Below are positions 7,044 to 14,168 of a DNA stretch of 14,211 nucleotides, piece by piece. The stretch comes from Alphaproteobacteria bacterium (GTDB lineage: Bacteria; Pseudomonadota; Alphaproteobacteria; SMXP01): contig SMXP01000060.1 of the NCBI GenBank assembly GCA_004356335.1, positions 1 to 14,211 on the forward strand. Reading direction: 5' to 3'. The position numbers and the translations under genes are program-made. The notes below the pieces were generated by a model, which saw only the letters and a program-made list of their open reading frames with translations, made no database searches and was not told the origin of the DNA. Position 1 is the first letter of the stretch. The number at the start of each line of letters is the position of its first letter.

Positions 7044-8009
7044 TCACTTTTTTGGGAACTCGAGACCGATTTCTCGATAACGCTCGGGATCATCGAGCCA
7101 TTTTTGCCTGACTTTTACAAATAGGAAAAGATGTACGCGGCACCCCAAACTATCTTGAATCTCCTCACGCGCCAGGCTGCCGATCTCCTTAATCGTTTGG
7201 CCGCCCTTGCCCAATATGATGGCTCTTTGCGATTCCCGTTGGACATAAATAACTTGTTCGATCCGAATACTTCCATTTTTTTGGTTTTTCCAGGATTCCG
7301 TTTCGACCGTGGTCACATAGGGCAATTCGTCGTGAACACGCAATGTCAATTTCTCTCGGGTAATCTCTGCCGCCAACATTCGCTGCGGTAAATCGGCGAT
7401 CTGATCTGGCGGATAAAGCCAGGGGCCGGTGGGTACTTGTGTCGCCAAATCGCGCTTTAGATCGTCGACACCATCACCGGTCAACGCCGAAATCATATAA
7501 GTATCCGTAAAAATATTGTGAGCCTGAAGCTGTTCGGCGATTTGTAACAATTTTTCGCGTGCCAAACCGTCGATCTTATTGAGCACAAGAAGGGCTTGAG
7601 TATGGGTCGATTGAAGACCATCAAGAATACGATCGGTATCCGCAGCACTTATGGCTGCGCGCTTGGATATGTGATCTGAATCGGCAACCCGCGCCTCCCA
7701 ATAAAGCGGCGCATCGACCAGCAGCATCACGCGATCGGCGTCCGCGGCGCCGCTCCAAGCGGCACGCACCATGGCACGGTCCAAACGGCGGCGTGGTTTA
7801 AAAATGCCCGGCGTATCGACAAAGATGATTTGTGAATGGCCGCTGAGCGTCATACCGCGAATGCGGGTGCGAGTCGTCTGAACTTTATGGGTGACGATGG
7901 AAATCTTAGCACCCACCATATAGTTCAGGAGTGTCGATTTCCCCGCATTGGGCGCACCAATAATGGCGACGAATCCGCACCGTGTGGAATCTGGATCCGA
8001 GTCAATCAT
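7044..8009 (-). CDS. era: GTPase Era
   Basis: Era is an essential Ras-like GTPase that binds the 3' end of 16S rRNA and helps mature the 30S subunit. The GTPase motifs are all present: G1 GAPNAGKS (18-25), G2 around Thr46 (TTRTR), G3 DTPG (65-68), G4 NKID (144-147), G5 SALTG (174-178). The C-terminal KH RNA-binding domain has AIILGKGGQTIKEIG. The start is ATG 8009, whose ATGA overlaps the rnc stop; GAAGGAG lies 11 bases upstream, inside rnc. A TTG at 8033 is in frame but less suitable. At 321 residues it is about 20 longer than E. coli Era. The additional length includes the stretch between G3 and G4 (about 98-137). Its place next to rnc is a widespread arrangement linking rRNA processing and 30S assembly. 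Confidence 0.96.
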   Translation of the reverse strand: MIDSDPDSTRCGFVAIIGAPNAGKSTLLNYMVGAKISIVTHKVQTTRTRIRGMTLSGHSQIIFVDTPGIFKPRRRLDRAMVRAAWSGAADADRVMLLVDAPLYWEARVADSDHISKRAAISAADTDRILDGLQSTHTQALLVLNKIDGLAREKLLQIAEQLQAHNIFTDTYMISALTGDGVDDLKRDLATQVPTGPWLYPPDQIADLPQRMLAAEITREKLTLRVHDELPYVTTVETESWKNQKNGSIRIEQVIYVQRESQRAIILGKGGQTIKEIGSLAREEIQDSLGCRVHLFLFVKVRQKWLDDPERYREIGLEFPKK

Positions 8010-8719
8010 GGCTTGAGATGCTCCTTCGACCAAACACCTTCGCGCACCAGCATGGCCAGCGCGGCTTCGCGTTCGGCCACTTTCTTGCTTGCGCCTCGAC
8101 CTACACTCGAGGCCAAATCCGGTAACGACACTTCGATCCTAAACTCAGGTTTGTGATCGGGTCCTTGCCGTTCGATGACCCGGTAATAGGGCGCGGGAAG
8201 CCCCTGCCCCTGCGACCATTCCTGCAGCGCCGTTTTGGCGTCCTGAGGCGGTGTGGTTAGATCCTCGATGCGGCCGGACCAATTGGCGGCAAAAAAACAA
8301 CCGACAGCCGAAAGCCCCCCATCCAAATAAAGCGCGCCCATCAGAGCTTCACAACCATCCGCCAAAATGGCCATTTTTTTCCTTCCCCCGGCGCGGACTT
8401 CCGAATCGGCCAAGATCAAAAACGGACCCAGTCCAATATCCTGCGCTATGCTGGCGCATGTCTCCCGGCGCACCAAAGCGTTGAACCTGGTGGCCAATCC
8501 ACCTTCGTCCGCATCGGGATAGGCGCCCATGAGAGCGTCCGCCGCCAACAATGCTAAAACGCGATCGCCGAGGAATTCCAAGCGCTCGTTATCATGTTCG
8601 CCTGTTTTGGAAGTAGAGCTGGCATGGGTCAGAGCTTGCTTTAAAAGTGCCGGGTTGTTGAATTTATAACCGACTCTATCTTCAAGCGTTTGAAGGGATG
8701 TGGCTTTTTTTATCTTCAT
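8006..8719 (-). CDS. rnc: Ribonuclease III
   Basis: RNase III cuts double-stranded RNA, including the rRNA precursor, and can regulate mRNAs. The catalytic signature is NERLEFLGD (44-52), with metal ligands Glu48 and Asp52, plus Asp121 and Glu124 in DGCEALMGALYLD; these correspond to E. coli Glu41, Asp45, Asp114 and Glu117. A double-stranded-RNA-binding domain occupies about 165-235, from DAKTALQEWSQGQG through the conserved GRGASKKVAEREAA. The length is 237 residues. The start is ATG 8719 because its ATGA overlaps the lepB stop; an in-frame extension to 8779 would run into lepB and lacks family similarity. There is no good Shine-Dalgarno, so translation is probably coupled to lepB. The stop overlaps the era start in the same way. 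Confidence 0.95.
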   Translation of the reverse strand: MKIKKATSLQTLEDRVGYKFNNPALLKQALTHASSTSKTGEHDNERLEFLGDRVLALLAADALMGAYPDADEGGLATRFNALVRRETCASIAQDIGLGPFLILADSEVRAGGRKKMAILADGCEALMGALYLDGGLSAVGCFFAANWSGRIEDLTTPPQDAKTALQEWSQGQGLPAPYYRVIERQGPDHKPEFRIEVSLPDLASSVGRGASKKVAEREAALAMLVREGVWSKEHLKP

Positions 8720-9471
8720 TCGATGGCGGTAAAAATACGGCTCCACCGGGTCGAACGCGGCCAATTCCAAATTTCCCAAAGGCGCGAGCTGCCATCGGTC
8801 GAAAAGAACATGAACTTGGCTTGGCCGACATAATTCTCGTAAGGCACATAGCCCACATCAAATCGACTGTCGGTGGAGTTATCCCGATTATCACCCATCA
8901 TGAAAAAGTGACCTTCCGGGACTATGAACACGCGGGTGTTATCCCCTCGCCCATTTGAATACATATCAAGTGTCAGAAAACTTACGCCGTTCGGCAATGT
9001 TTCCCTGAATTGGGAAATTCGTCTGGTTGCACCGAATTCATTTGTTTCGAGGTAATCTTCTACTTGCTCTCGCTTCACGGGGACATTGTTAATGTGAAGC
9101 ACCCCGTCGGTCACTTGAATACGATCGCCGGGCAATCCAATGACGCGCTTGATGTAATCGGTCCGGCCGTCCGAAGGCAACTTAAACACGGCAATATCGC
9201 CGCGTTTAGGTTCCGAGCCGAATAAGCGGTTATCGAGAATAGGCGGGCTAAACGGAAAAGAGTGGCGACTCAAGCCATATTCGTATTTGGCTACAAAAAG
9301 GTAGTCCCCGATCAACAAGGTAGGCTTCATCGAGCCCGATGGAATGTTAAAAGGCTGAAATAGAAATATCCGAATAAACAAAGCGATAAGCAACGCATAG
9401 CCGATGGTTTTCAAATTCTCGGCCAACGGACCTGCGGTCGATTTCAATCTGTCATTTACATTCACTGACAT
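8716..9471 (-). CDS. lepB: Signal peptidase I (LepB)
   Basis: LepB is the inner-membrane serine protease that removes signal peptides from Sec- and Tat-exported proteins on the periplasmic side. One N-terminal membrane segment (about 21-40, IGYALLIALFIRIFLF) precedes the catalytic motif IPSGSMKPTLLIGDY. Ser47 is the nucleophile and Lys108 in DYIKRVIGLPGD the general base. The third family motif, MMGDNRDNSTDSR, is also present. At 251 residues with one membrane segment it matches alphaproteobacterial LepB rather than the longer, two-segment E. coli form. The start is ATG 9471 with GGAG about 6 bases upstream. It follows acpS across a 197-base gap mostly filled by a palindromic repeat, so it may have its own promoter there. 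It is the first gene of the overlapping lepB-rnc-era run. Confidence 0.95.
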   Translation of the reverse strand: MSVNVNDRLKSTAGPLAENLKTIGYALLIALFIRIFLFQPFNIPSGSMKPTLLIGDYLFVAKYEYGLSRHSFPFSPPILDNRLFGSEPKRGDIAVFKLPSDGRTDYIKRVIGLPGDRIQVTDGVLHINNVPVKREQVEDYLETNEFGATRRISQFRETLPNGVSFLTLDMYSNGRGDNTRVFIVPEGHFFMMGDNRDNSTDSRFDVGYVPYENYVGQAKFMFFSTDGSSRLWEIWNWPRSTRWSRIFTAIE

Positions 9472-9477
9472 TCATCA

Positions 9478-9481
9478 CTCC
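9478..9481 (-). promoter_or_regulatory. Ribosome binding site of lepB
   Basis: On the minus strand GGAG lies 6 bases before ATG 9471, a standard distance, and settles this start over another ATG four bases upstream in a different frame. It is the only clear ribosome binding site in the lepB-rnc-era run outside the one within rnc for era. Confidence 0.5.
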
Positions 9482-9553
9482 GGTCCGGTGTCTCACTATT
9501 CCGCTGTTCTTTGTTTTCCCCATGAGACGGCGCCCCCATCTAAGCTAATTCCT

Positions 9554-9656
9554 AGAGCATTTCCAAGATTAATTGAATCATGAAAACGCTCTAAGTCCTT
9601 GTTTGGTCGCATTTTCTTAACACGAACCGGTGTCCACTTCGCTCGAAAATGCTCTA
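9554..9656 (+). repeat. Complete mosaic palindromic repeat in the acpS-lepB gap
   Basis: Module A runs from AGAGCATTTC (9554) to GAAAACGCTCT (ending 9592); its left arm has decayed against the right arm, which still holds GAATCATGAAAACGCTCT. The linker AAGTCCTTGTTTGGTC (9593-9608) leads to module B with arms GCATTTTC (9609-9616) and GAAAATGC, ending CTCTA at 9656. The segment 9594-9656 is nearly identical to 1-63. On the lepB mRNA side it would be a double hairpin just after acpS and before lepB, so it may separate or tune the expression of the two halves of the block. A lepB promoter may lie in 9482-9553, but I saw no convincing match. Confidence 0.9.
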
Positions 9657-9668
9657 GCTTACAATTAT

Positions 9669-10085
9669 TCAACTTTCGTGGACAAAATCCTCAGGCTGCG
9701 CAGAGATTATCACGATGGCCTGAGCCAGCGGGAAATCATCTGTCAAAGTCACATCGATCTTCGCTTTCATGCTGGGCGGCGTCATACGATCCAAATGGGC
9801 CTTGGCGCCCCCCTTCAGCACCATGGTCGGCTTCCCCGAACGCAAATTAACCACCATCATGTCGCTCCAATAAGTCCCCCTGGCAAGACCCGTGCCCAAG
9901 GCTTTGGAACAGGCTTCCTTAGCGGCAAATCGCTTGGCATAGCTCGCCGCCCGATTTTGTCGACGCTCGCATTTGGCGCGTTCTTCCGCGCTAAAAACCC
10001 GAAAGGTGAATCGTTCACCAAACCGCTCAAGGGTCTTTTCAATGCGGCGAATATCAACCAGGTCATTGCCAATACCGAGAATCAT
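9669..10085 (-). CDS. acpS: Holo-[acyl-carrier-protein] synthase (AcpS)
   Basis: AcpS transfers 4'-phosphopantetheine from coenzyme A to a serine of acyl carrier protein, activating it for fatty acid synthesis. It is a small trimeric enzyme. The sequence has the family start MILGIGNDLVDIRRIEK, with metal ligand Asp8, and RFAAKEACSKALGTG with Glu57; these match Asp9 and Glu58 of E. coli. At 138 residues it is of usual or slightly longer length. The ATG at 10085 is preceded by GGAG at a short 3-base spacing. It begins 20 bases after the pdxJ stop, so the two are cotranscribed; the pdxJ-acpS pair is common in proteobacteria. Downstream is a palindromic repeat. Confidence 0.95.
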   Translation of the reverse strand: MILGIGNDLVDIRRIEKTLERFGERFTFRVFSAEERAKCERRQNRAASYAKRFAAKEACSKALGTGLARGTYWSDMMVVNLRSGKPTMVLKGGAKAHLDRMTPPSMKAKIDVTLTDDFPLAQAIVIISAQPEDFVHES

Positions 10086-10105
10086 GAACTCCGTTCGACT
10101 TCCGC

Positions 10106-10885
10106 TTAGGCCGATTGCACGCCGCTGGCGTCTGTGCGCGCTTGTCGGATCAAATGACGCATCCTCTTAATGGCAGAATCGAGGCCGCCGAATATGGCCT
10201 CGCCAATCAGGAAATGTCCAATATTCAGTTCCATGATCTGAGGAATAACAGCAACAGGCCCGACCGAGTCAAATGTCAATCCGTGGCCGGCGTGAACCTC
10301 CAAACCAAGGTCAGCAGCCAAGGCGGCCGCCTGTTTAAGCCGCTCCAACTGAGCCGCGGCGGCGGCGCCATTGCCGTCATTGACCCATTCGCAATACGGC
10401 CCGGTGTGAAGCTCGACCACCTGAGCACCGATTGCCCCGCATGCTTCTATTTGGTGACGGGCAGGATCGACAAACAACGATACCCGGATCTCGGCCTGTT
10501 TGAGCCGCCTTATAAAAGACACCAATTGCTCACCAGCGCCGGCGACGTCCAGCCCGCCTTCCGTGGTTAATTCTTGTCTTTTTTCCGGCACCAGACAGCA
10601 GCCATGGGGCCGATGTCGAAGCGCGATGTCCAGCATTTCCGAGGTTGCCGCCATTTCAAGATTGAGCGGCAATGTGATGTAGCGGCGAAGACGTTGGATA
10701 TCCACGTCGCTGATATGCCGTCTGTCCTCGCGCAAATGAGCGGTAATCCCGTCGGCACCGGCTTCCGAGGCAAGCCGCGCCGCGCGCAACGGATCGGGAT
10801 GCGCCCCTCCCCGGGCGTTCCTAATGGTGGCAACATGATCGATATTGACCCCCAGGCGGGGGACCAGCACCTCACCCGCTCTCAT
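10106..10885 (-). CDS. pdxJ: Pyridoxine 5'-phosphate synthase (PdxJ)
   Basis: PdxJ condenses 3-amino-2-oxopropyl phosphate with 1-deoxyxylulose 5-phosphate to give pyridoxine 5'-phosphate, the last ring-forming step of vitamin B6 synthesis. It is a cytosolic beta/alpha-barrel. Conserved active-site residues are seen at Asn14, Asp16 and His17 (GVNIDHVAT), His50 and Arg52 (TAHLREDRRHI), His57 and Glu77 (NLEMA), with EVHAGHGLTFD and NIGHFLIGEAIF in the C-terminal half. The start is ATG 10885, with GAGGGA about 6 bases upstream, giving 259 residues; the frame stays open 47 codons further upstream, but that part overlaps the DUF2062 gene and is not PdxJ-like. It lies 35 bases after the DUF2062 gene. 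Confidence 0.96.
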   Translation of the reverse strand: MRAGEVLVPRLGVNIDHVATIRNARGGAHPDPLRAARLASEAGADGITAHLREDRRHISDVDIQRLRRYITLPLNLEMAATSEMLDIALRHRPHGCCLVPEKRQELTTEGGLDVAGAGEQLVSFIRRLKQAEIRVSLFVDPARHQIEACGAIGAQVVELHTGPYCEWVNDGNGAAAAAQLERLKQAAALAADLGLEVHAGHGLTFDSVGPVAVIPQIMELNIGHFLIGEAIFGGLDSAIKRMRHLIRQARTDASGVQSA

Positions 10886-10920
10886 CACAGGTCCCTCATA
10901 AGTAACGGAAAGCGCTCCAT

Positions 10921-11490
10921 TTATACAGGCTGGCGCTGCGTCCCGCGGTTCCTGCTGCCCCTTGCCAATCGCTGACGCCGTGCAGCCTGAAATCCCGTGA
11001 CCGTCATGCGCACGGGAAAATAGCATGATACAGCGCTAATAAGACCAAGGGGAAGGCCGCCGACCATCATGGTGAGGATAACAGATCTGCTATGTTCAAA
11101 TTGATCGGCGGAGAATGGGGCCATATCCGGTTGAGATGGCGGCGCCGCCATTGAATAGTCGCCCAACAAAAACGCGCCAAATTGGTATCCGGCCATCCAA
11201 ATCAAGGGAAACGTGAGGGGATTGCCAAACATCGTACCCAAGGCCGCGGCCAGAATGTTGCCGCTCAGAAGATAGGCGAGCACGATGGCGAGAAGAATGT
11301 GAATCCCCATGAACGGCGTGAACGAGGCAAAAATACCAAAGGACACGCCCAGAGCAATGGCGTGGGGGCTTGCGGCCAGCCGCTGCACCCGGATCCAGGC
11401 ATATTTGACGGCCCGGGACCACCCCATACTCGGCCATACGGCTTCACGAAGAAGCTGCATCCACGATCGTATTTTACGGCGCTTAAACAT
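10921..11490 (-). CDS. DUF2062 family membrane protein
   Basis: This 189-residue protein belongs to the DUF2062 family, whose function is not established. The N-terminus is basic (MFKRRKIRSW) and is followed by LREAVWPSMGW. The family core is SPHAIALGVSFGIFASFTPF (41-60) and MGIH, then LLSGNILAAALGTMFGNPLTFP (NP at 90-91). Three or so hydrophobic segments (about 46-75, 76-110, 135-160) point to an inner-membrane protein. The C-terminus is Arg-rich. The start ATG 11490 fits the family N-terminus, but no Shine-Dalgarno precedes it; instead a short palindrome (AACAAAACTTTGTT) lies there. It is the first gene after rsh and is likely cotranscribed with pdxJ. A role related to pyridoxal phosphate or the stringent response is not supported by anything beyond position. 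Confidence 0.85.
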   Translation of the reverse strand: MFKRRKIRSWMQLLREAVWPSMGWSRAVKYAWIRVQRLAASPHAIALGVSFGIFASFTPFMGIHILLAIVLAYLLSGNILAAALGTMFGNPLTFPLIWMAGYQFGAFLLGDYSMAAPPSQPDMAPFSADQFEHSRSVILTMMVGGLPLGLISAVSCYFPVRMTVTGFQAARRQRLARGSRNRGTQRQPV

Positions 11491-11495
11491 GGGAC

Positions 11496-11509
11496 AACAA
11501 AACTTTGTT
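11496..11509. promoter_or_regulatory. Palindrome directly before the DUF2062 start
   Basis: AACAAA and TTTGTT flank a two-base centre, 6 bases upstream of the start codon where a ribosome binding site would be expected. It could be a protein-binding site or chance; as RNA the loop is too tight for a simple hairpin. Confidence 0.25.
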
Positions 11510-11577
11510 AACCTTTCAATCCAACCACACCTAAATTCAGCAGTTGCTCCCTATCTCGCTGTTTTGTCCCATAAAAC

Positions 11578-11636
11578 GGTGGCAAAACAACGACGTCACA
11601 GCGGCTATTGTGGGTCCAAATCGTGATTTTGCCGCC
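11578..11636 (-). promoter_or_regulatory. Long inverted repeat in the rsh-DUF2062 gap
   Basis: GGTGGCAAAA (11578-11587) and TTTTGCCGCC (11627-11636) can pair over ten bases with one G-T wobble, enclosing 39 bases. A second small pair, GTTTT (11561-11565) / AAAAC (11573-11577), lies next to it. Both would be in the leader of the DUF2062-pdxJ-acpS transcript. No known riboswitch class is recognised, and I saw no clear promoter in the gap. Confidence 0.3.
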
Positions 11637-11649
11637 CAATAACCAATAG

Positions 11650-11672
11650 CCCCGTCCTATAGGCTAACGGGG
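11650..11672 (-). terminator. Hairpin after rsh, possible weak terminator
   Basis: CCCCGT (11650-11655) and ACGGGG (11667-11672) form a GC-rich stem with an 11-base loop, about 34 bases beyond the rsh stop in the direction of rsh transcription. There is no T-run after it on that strand, so termination would be factor-dependent or partial. Confidence 0.3.
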
Positions 11673-11705
11673 AAGCGTAAACCGATGCTTACCAAGGGAC
11701 CGTTA

Positions 11706-13943
11706 TTATGCCTCATCATTATCTTCGCCACGAACCCGCTCCACCGAGCTGACCACCGGAGAAGCGCGCAAGGCAGAGATGATGGCTTCCAGATGTCGAA
11801 CGTCGGCCACCGCAATATCCACTTCCAATTGGGCTGATCGTTCGTCCTGAGCGGCAAAACGAACATTGGTGATGTTGCCGTCTTGCTTGGCAATGACGGT
11901 CGCTATTTCGCCCAACACACCCGGCTCGTTGGGCGTATGGGTCATCAAGCGTCCGACGGCGGTTATTTTTTGCCCCGGTTCCATATCCCATTTCAAATCC
12001 AGCCAGGGACTATCTCGATGGCGGTCGATCGCCGCACAATCAATGGTATGCACCACCACCCCTTTTTCCGCCATGCGAATGCCGACCACCCGGTCACCGG
12101 GAAGCGGATGACAACAACCGGCCAAATGAATCGCATGACCCGGTGTGATTCCCTTCAACGGAAGGGCGACTTTGTCGCCGGACGCACCGGACCGCCTCGG
12201 TCTGATCAGCTTGAACGGTGACACCAAACGGCGCAGTCCGGATCTGGCCCCGGCCGCCCCAATGCCGGGAAAGATCGCCTCCAAAACCTCATCGGAGGTG
12301 ATGGATCCCTCGCCCACTTGGACGTAGAGCTCGTCGGTGGACGATAAATTGAGTTTGGCGATGGCTTCATTCAGGCCGCTTTCGGTCAATTGCAATTCGC
12401 GCTTATGGAGCAATGAATTGAGAATGTTTTCACCCATTGCAATAAATTCCTTGCGGCGCGTTTGTCTGACGTGTCGGCGAATGGCAGATCTCGCCCGGCC
12501 GGTCACCACATAGGATTCCCATTCAGGTGTTGGAGTTTGGGCCTTGGAACAAAGAATTTCGACACTATCGCCGTTGCCCAATCGAGTTCTCAATGGGCGA
12601 TGTCGGCCGTTAATCTTAGCCCCGACGCAAGTATCTCCGATTGTTGTGTGGACCGCATAGGCAAAGTCGATCGCCGTGGCACCATGGGGTAAATTGATCA
12701 GATCGCCTTTCGGCGTGAAAACGAACACCTGATCCGAATACATTTCCATTTTGGTATGTTCAAGAAAGACCTCGGAACTCTCTTCGTCGTGAAAAAGATC
12801 GGCCAGGCCCCGAAGATCGCGAAACAGGTTTTCACGCAATTTGCGCGACGTTGTGCGCATGGCCGCCATGTGGCGTGCCTTACCTTTGTCCGCACCAATT
12901 TTGTATGTCTGCTCTTTATAGTCCCAGTGGGCGGCAACACCGGTCTCCGCCACCTCATGCATTTCCTTGGTGCGGATCTGTAGCTCCACACGCTGTTCAT
13001 CCGGACCGTAAATTGTCGTGTGAATTGATTGGTAGCCGTTGCGTTTCGGCGTCGAGATGTAGTCCTTAAAACCTCCCGGCACCATGCTCCATTTACTGTG
13101 GACGGCGCCCAGCGCCGTGTAACAATCGGCTTTTGTGTCAACGATCACCCGAAAACCCACGATGTCGGAAAGTTGTTCAAAGGAAATATCCTTTAGTTCC
13201 ATCTTTCGCCAGACTGAGAAAGGTCGTTTGCGCCGACCGTACACAATGGCGTCGATGCCGGCGGCTTTTAATATTTCCTCAATTTTTTGAGTGATTGTCT
13301 CGGTCTTATCACCGCTTTCTTCATTGAGATAATCCAACCGTTTGACCACAGATTCGCGCGCATCGGGAAAAAGTTCGGCAAAAGATCGATCCTCAAATTC
13401 ATCGCGAAACCCTTGCATGCCAATGCGGCCCGCAAGCGGTGCATAAATTTCAAGTGTTTCCTTGGCGATGGCCTTTCTTTTCTCCTCGTCCGGGATATGA
13501 CTGATCGTCCGCATGTTATGCAGCCGATCGGCCAATTTGACCAGCAGCACGCGCACATCTTTCGATGTTGCAAGAAAGAACTTCCTGAAATTCTCCGCTT
13601 GTTTGATTTGGTGGTCCGTGAAGTGAATGTTTGACAGCTTTGTCACGCCATCGACCAGATCCGCTATCTCCTCACCGAAATGTTCCTTGATGTCGTCATA
13701 AGATACCTGGGTGTCCTCGATCGTGTCATGCAATAAGGCCGTGACAATGGTCGCGGCATCCAATTTGAGCTGTGTCAGGATACCGGCAACCTCGATCGGA
13801 TGGGAAAAGAACGGGTCCCCTGAATAGCGCTTCTGCTGGCCATGGGCTTTGGTGGCAAAGACATAGGCCTTGTTAAGCAGGGCTTCGTCCGCGTCGGGGT
13901 CGTAAGACTTTACCAAATCCACAAGTTCGTATTGGCGCAGCAT
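11706..13943 (-). CDS. rsh: Bifunctional (p)ppGpp synthetase/hydrolase, RelA/SpoT homologue (Rsh)
   Basis: Rsh makes (p)ppGpp from ATP and GDP/GTP on starvation and degrades it otherwise. The HD hydrolase domain is intact: His34, His48, HDTIED (72-77), and Asp139 and Asn143 in KLADRLHNM. The synthetase domain (about 230-345) holds GRRKRPFSVWRKM, DIVGFRVIV, and KDYISTPKRNGYQSIHTT (293-310). A TGS domain (about 403-465), a helical/zinc-type segment with HLAGCCHPLPGD and a C-terminal ACT domain (about 660-745) follow. Both catalytic sites look complete, so it is probably bifunctional and the only long Rsh of the cell. The length, 745 residues, is usual. ATG 13943 has AAGGAAG at 9 bases. In many relatives rpoZ lies directly upstream; here no gene is found in the 268 bases to the window end. 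Confidence 0.96.
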   Translation of the reverse strand: MLRQYELVDLVKSYDPDADEALLNKAYVFATKAHGQQKRYSGDPFFSHPIEVAGILTQLKLDAATIVTALLHDTIEDTQVSYDDIKEHFGEEIADLVDGVTKLSNIHFTDHQIKQAENFRKFFLATSKDVRVLLVKLADRLHNMRTISHIPDEEKRKAIAKETLEIYAPLAGRIGMQGFRDEFEDRSFAELFPDARESVVKRLDYLNEESGDKTETITQKIEEILKAAGIDAIVYGRRKRPFSVWRKMELKDISFEQLSDIVGFRVIVDTKADCYTALGAVHSKWSMVPGGFKDYISTPKRNGYQSIHTTIYGPDEQRVELQIRTKEMHEVAETGVAAHWDYKEQTYKIGADKGKARHMAAMRTTSRKLRENLFRDLRGLADLFHDEESSEVFLEHTKMEMYSDQVFVFTPKGDLINLPHGATAIDFAYAVHTTIGDTCVGAKINGRHRPLRTRLGNGDSVEILCSKAQTPTPEWESYVVTGRARSAIRRHVRQTRRKEFIAMGENILNSLLHKRELQLTESGLNEAIAKLNLSSTDELYVQVGEGSITSDEVLEAIFPGIGAAGARSGLRRLVSPFKLIRPRRSGASGDKVALPLKGITPGHAIHLAGCCHPLPGDRVVGIRMAEKGVVVHTIDCAAIDRHRDSPWLDLKWDMEPGQKITAVGRLMTHTPNEPGVLGEIATVIAKQDGNITNVRFAAQDERSAQLEVDIAVADVRHLEAIISALRASPVVSSVERVRGEDNDEA

Positions 13944-13974
13944 GGCCGTGCGCTTCCTTTGACGGTCAAATGAC

Positions 13975-14008
13975 TAGGGTCTTTCCGGTTTTGGTGGAAA
14001 CACTCTAA
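13975..14008 (+). repeat. Short fusion remnant of the mosaic repeat upstream of rsh
   Basis: This 34-base stretch joins the start of the TAGGGTC-type module A (TAGGGTCTTTCCGGTTTTG) to the end of module B (GGAAACACTCTAA), with everything between missing. It still has TTTCC (13982-13986) and GGAAA (13996-14000) arms. It lies about 30 bases upstream of the rsh start, within the likely leader. Confidence 0.75.
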
Positions 14009-14054
14009 ACCAAGGGCCGCAATCGTTCATCATAGAGGCGCAACCGTGTCTCAA

Positions 14055-14084
14055 ATGATATGAGGCGTTTTGCTCGCTTCTCAA
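14055..14084 (-). promoter_or_regulatory. Candidate sigma-70-type promoter of rsh
   Basis: On the minus strand TTGAGA (14084-14079) is followed by 18 bases and TATCAT (14060-14055). Transcription would start near 14048, giving a leader of about 100 bases that includes the repeat remnant. Both boxes match four or five of six consensus bases. Other promoters beyond the window are possible. Confidence 0.35.
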
Positions 14085-14102
14085 CCCTCTACCGGACCTC
14101 AG

Positions 14103-14114
14103 ATGGCATGCCAT
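14103..14114. promoter_or_regulatory. Perfect 12-base palindrome upstream of the candidate rsh promoter
   Basis: ATGGCATGCCAT is self-complementary over 12 bases and lies about 20 bases upstream of the candidate -35 box. It could be a dimeric regulator site; no known operator is recognised and chance is possible. Confidence 0.25.
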
Positions 14115-14168
14115 TGTATGGTGCGGCGCCAAACGGCGGGAATCTTATTAAAACGGGTCTGTCGAGAC

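Noticed and set aside
8720..8779. Longer RNase III start within lepB
   Set aside because: The ATG at 8719 has the ATGA overlap with the lepB stop and gives the usual RNase III length; the additional 20 residues are a lepB shadow.
9630..10109. 159-residue plus-strand frame antisense to acpS
   Set aside because: It is opposite the well-conserved AcpS frame and begins in a palindromic repeat; no family resemblance seen.
10886..11026. Longer PdxJ start 47 codons upstream
   Set aside because: The extension overlaps the end of the DUF2062 gene, and ATG 10885 has GAGGGA at a good distance and the right family start.
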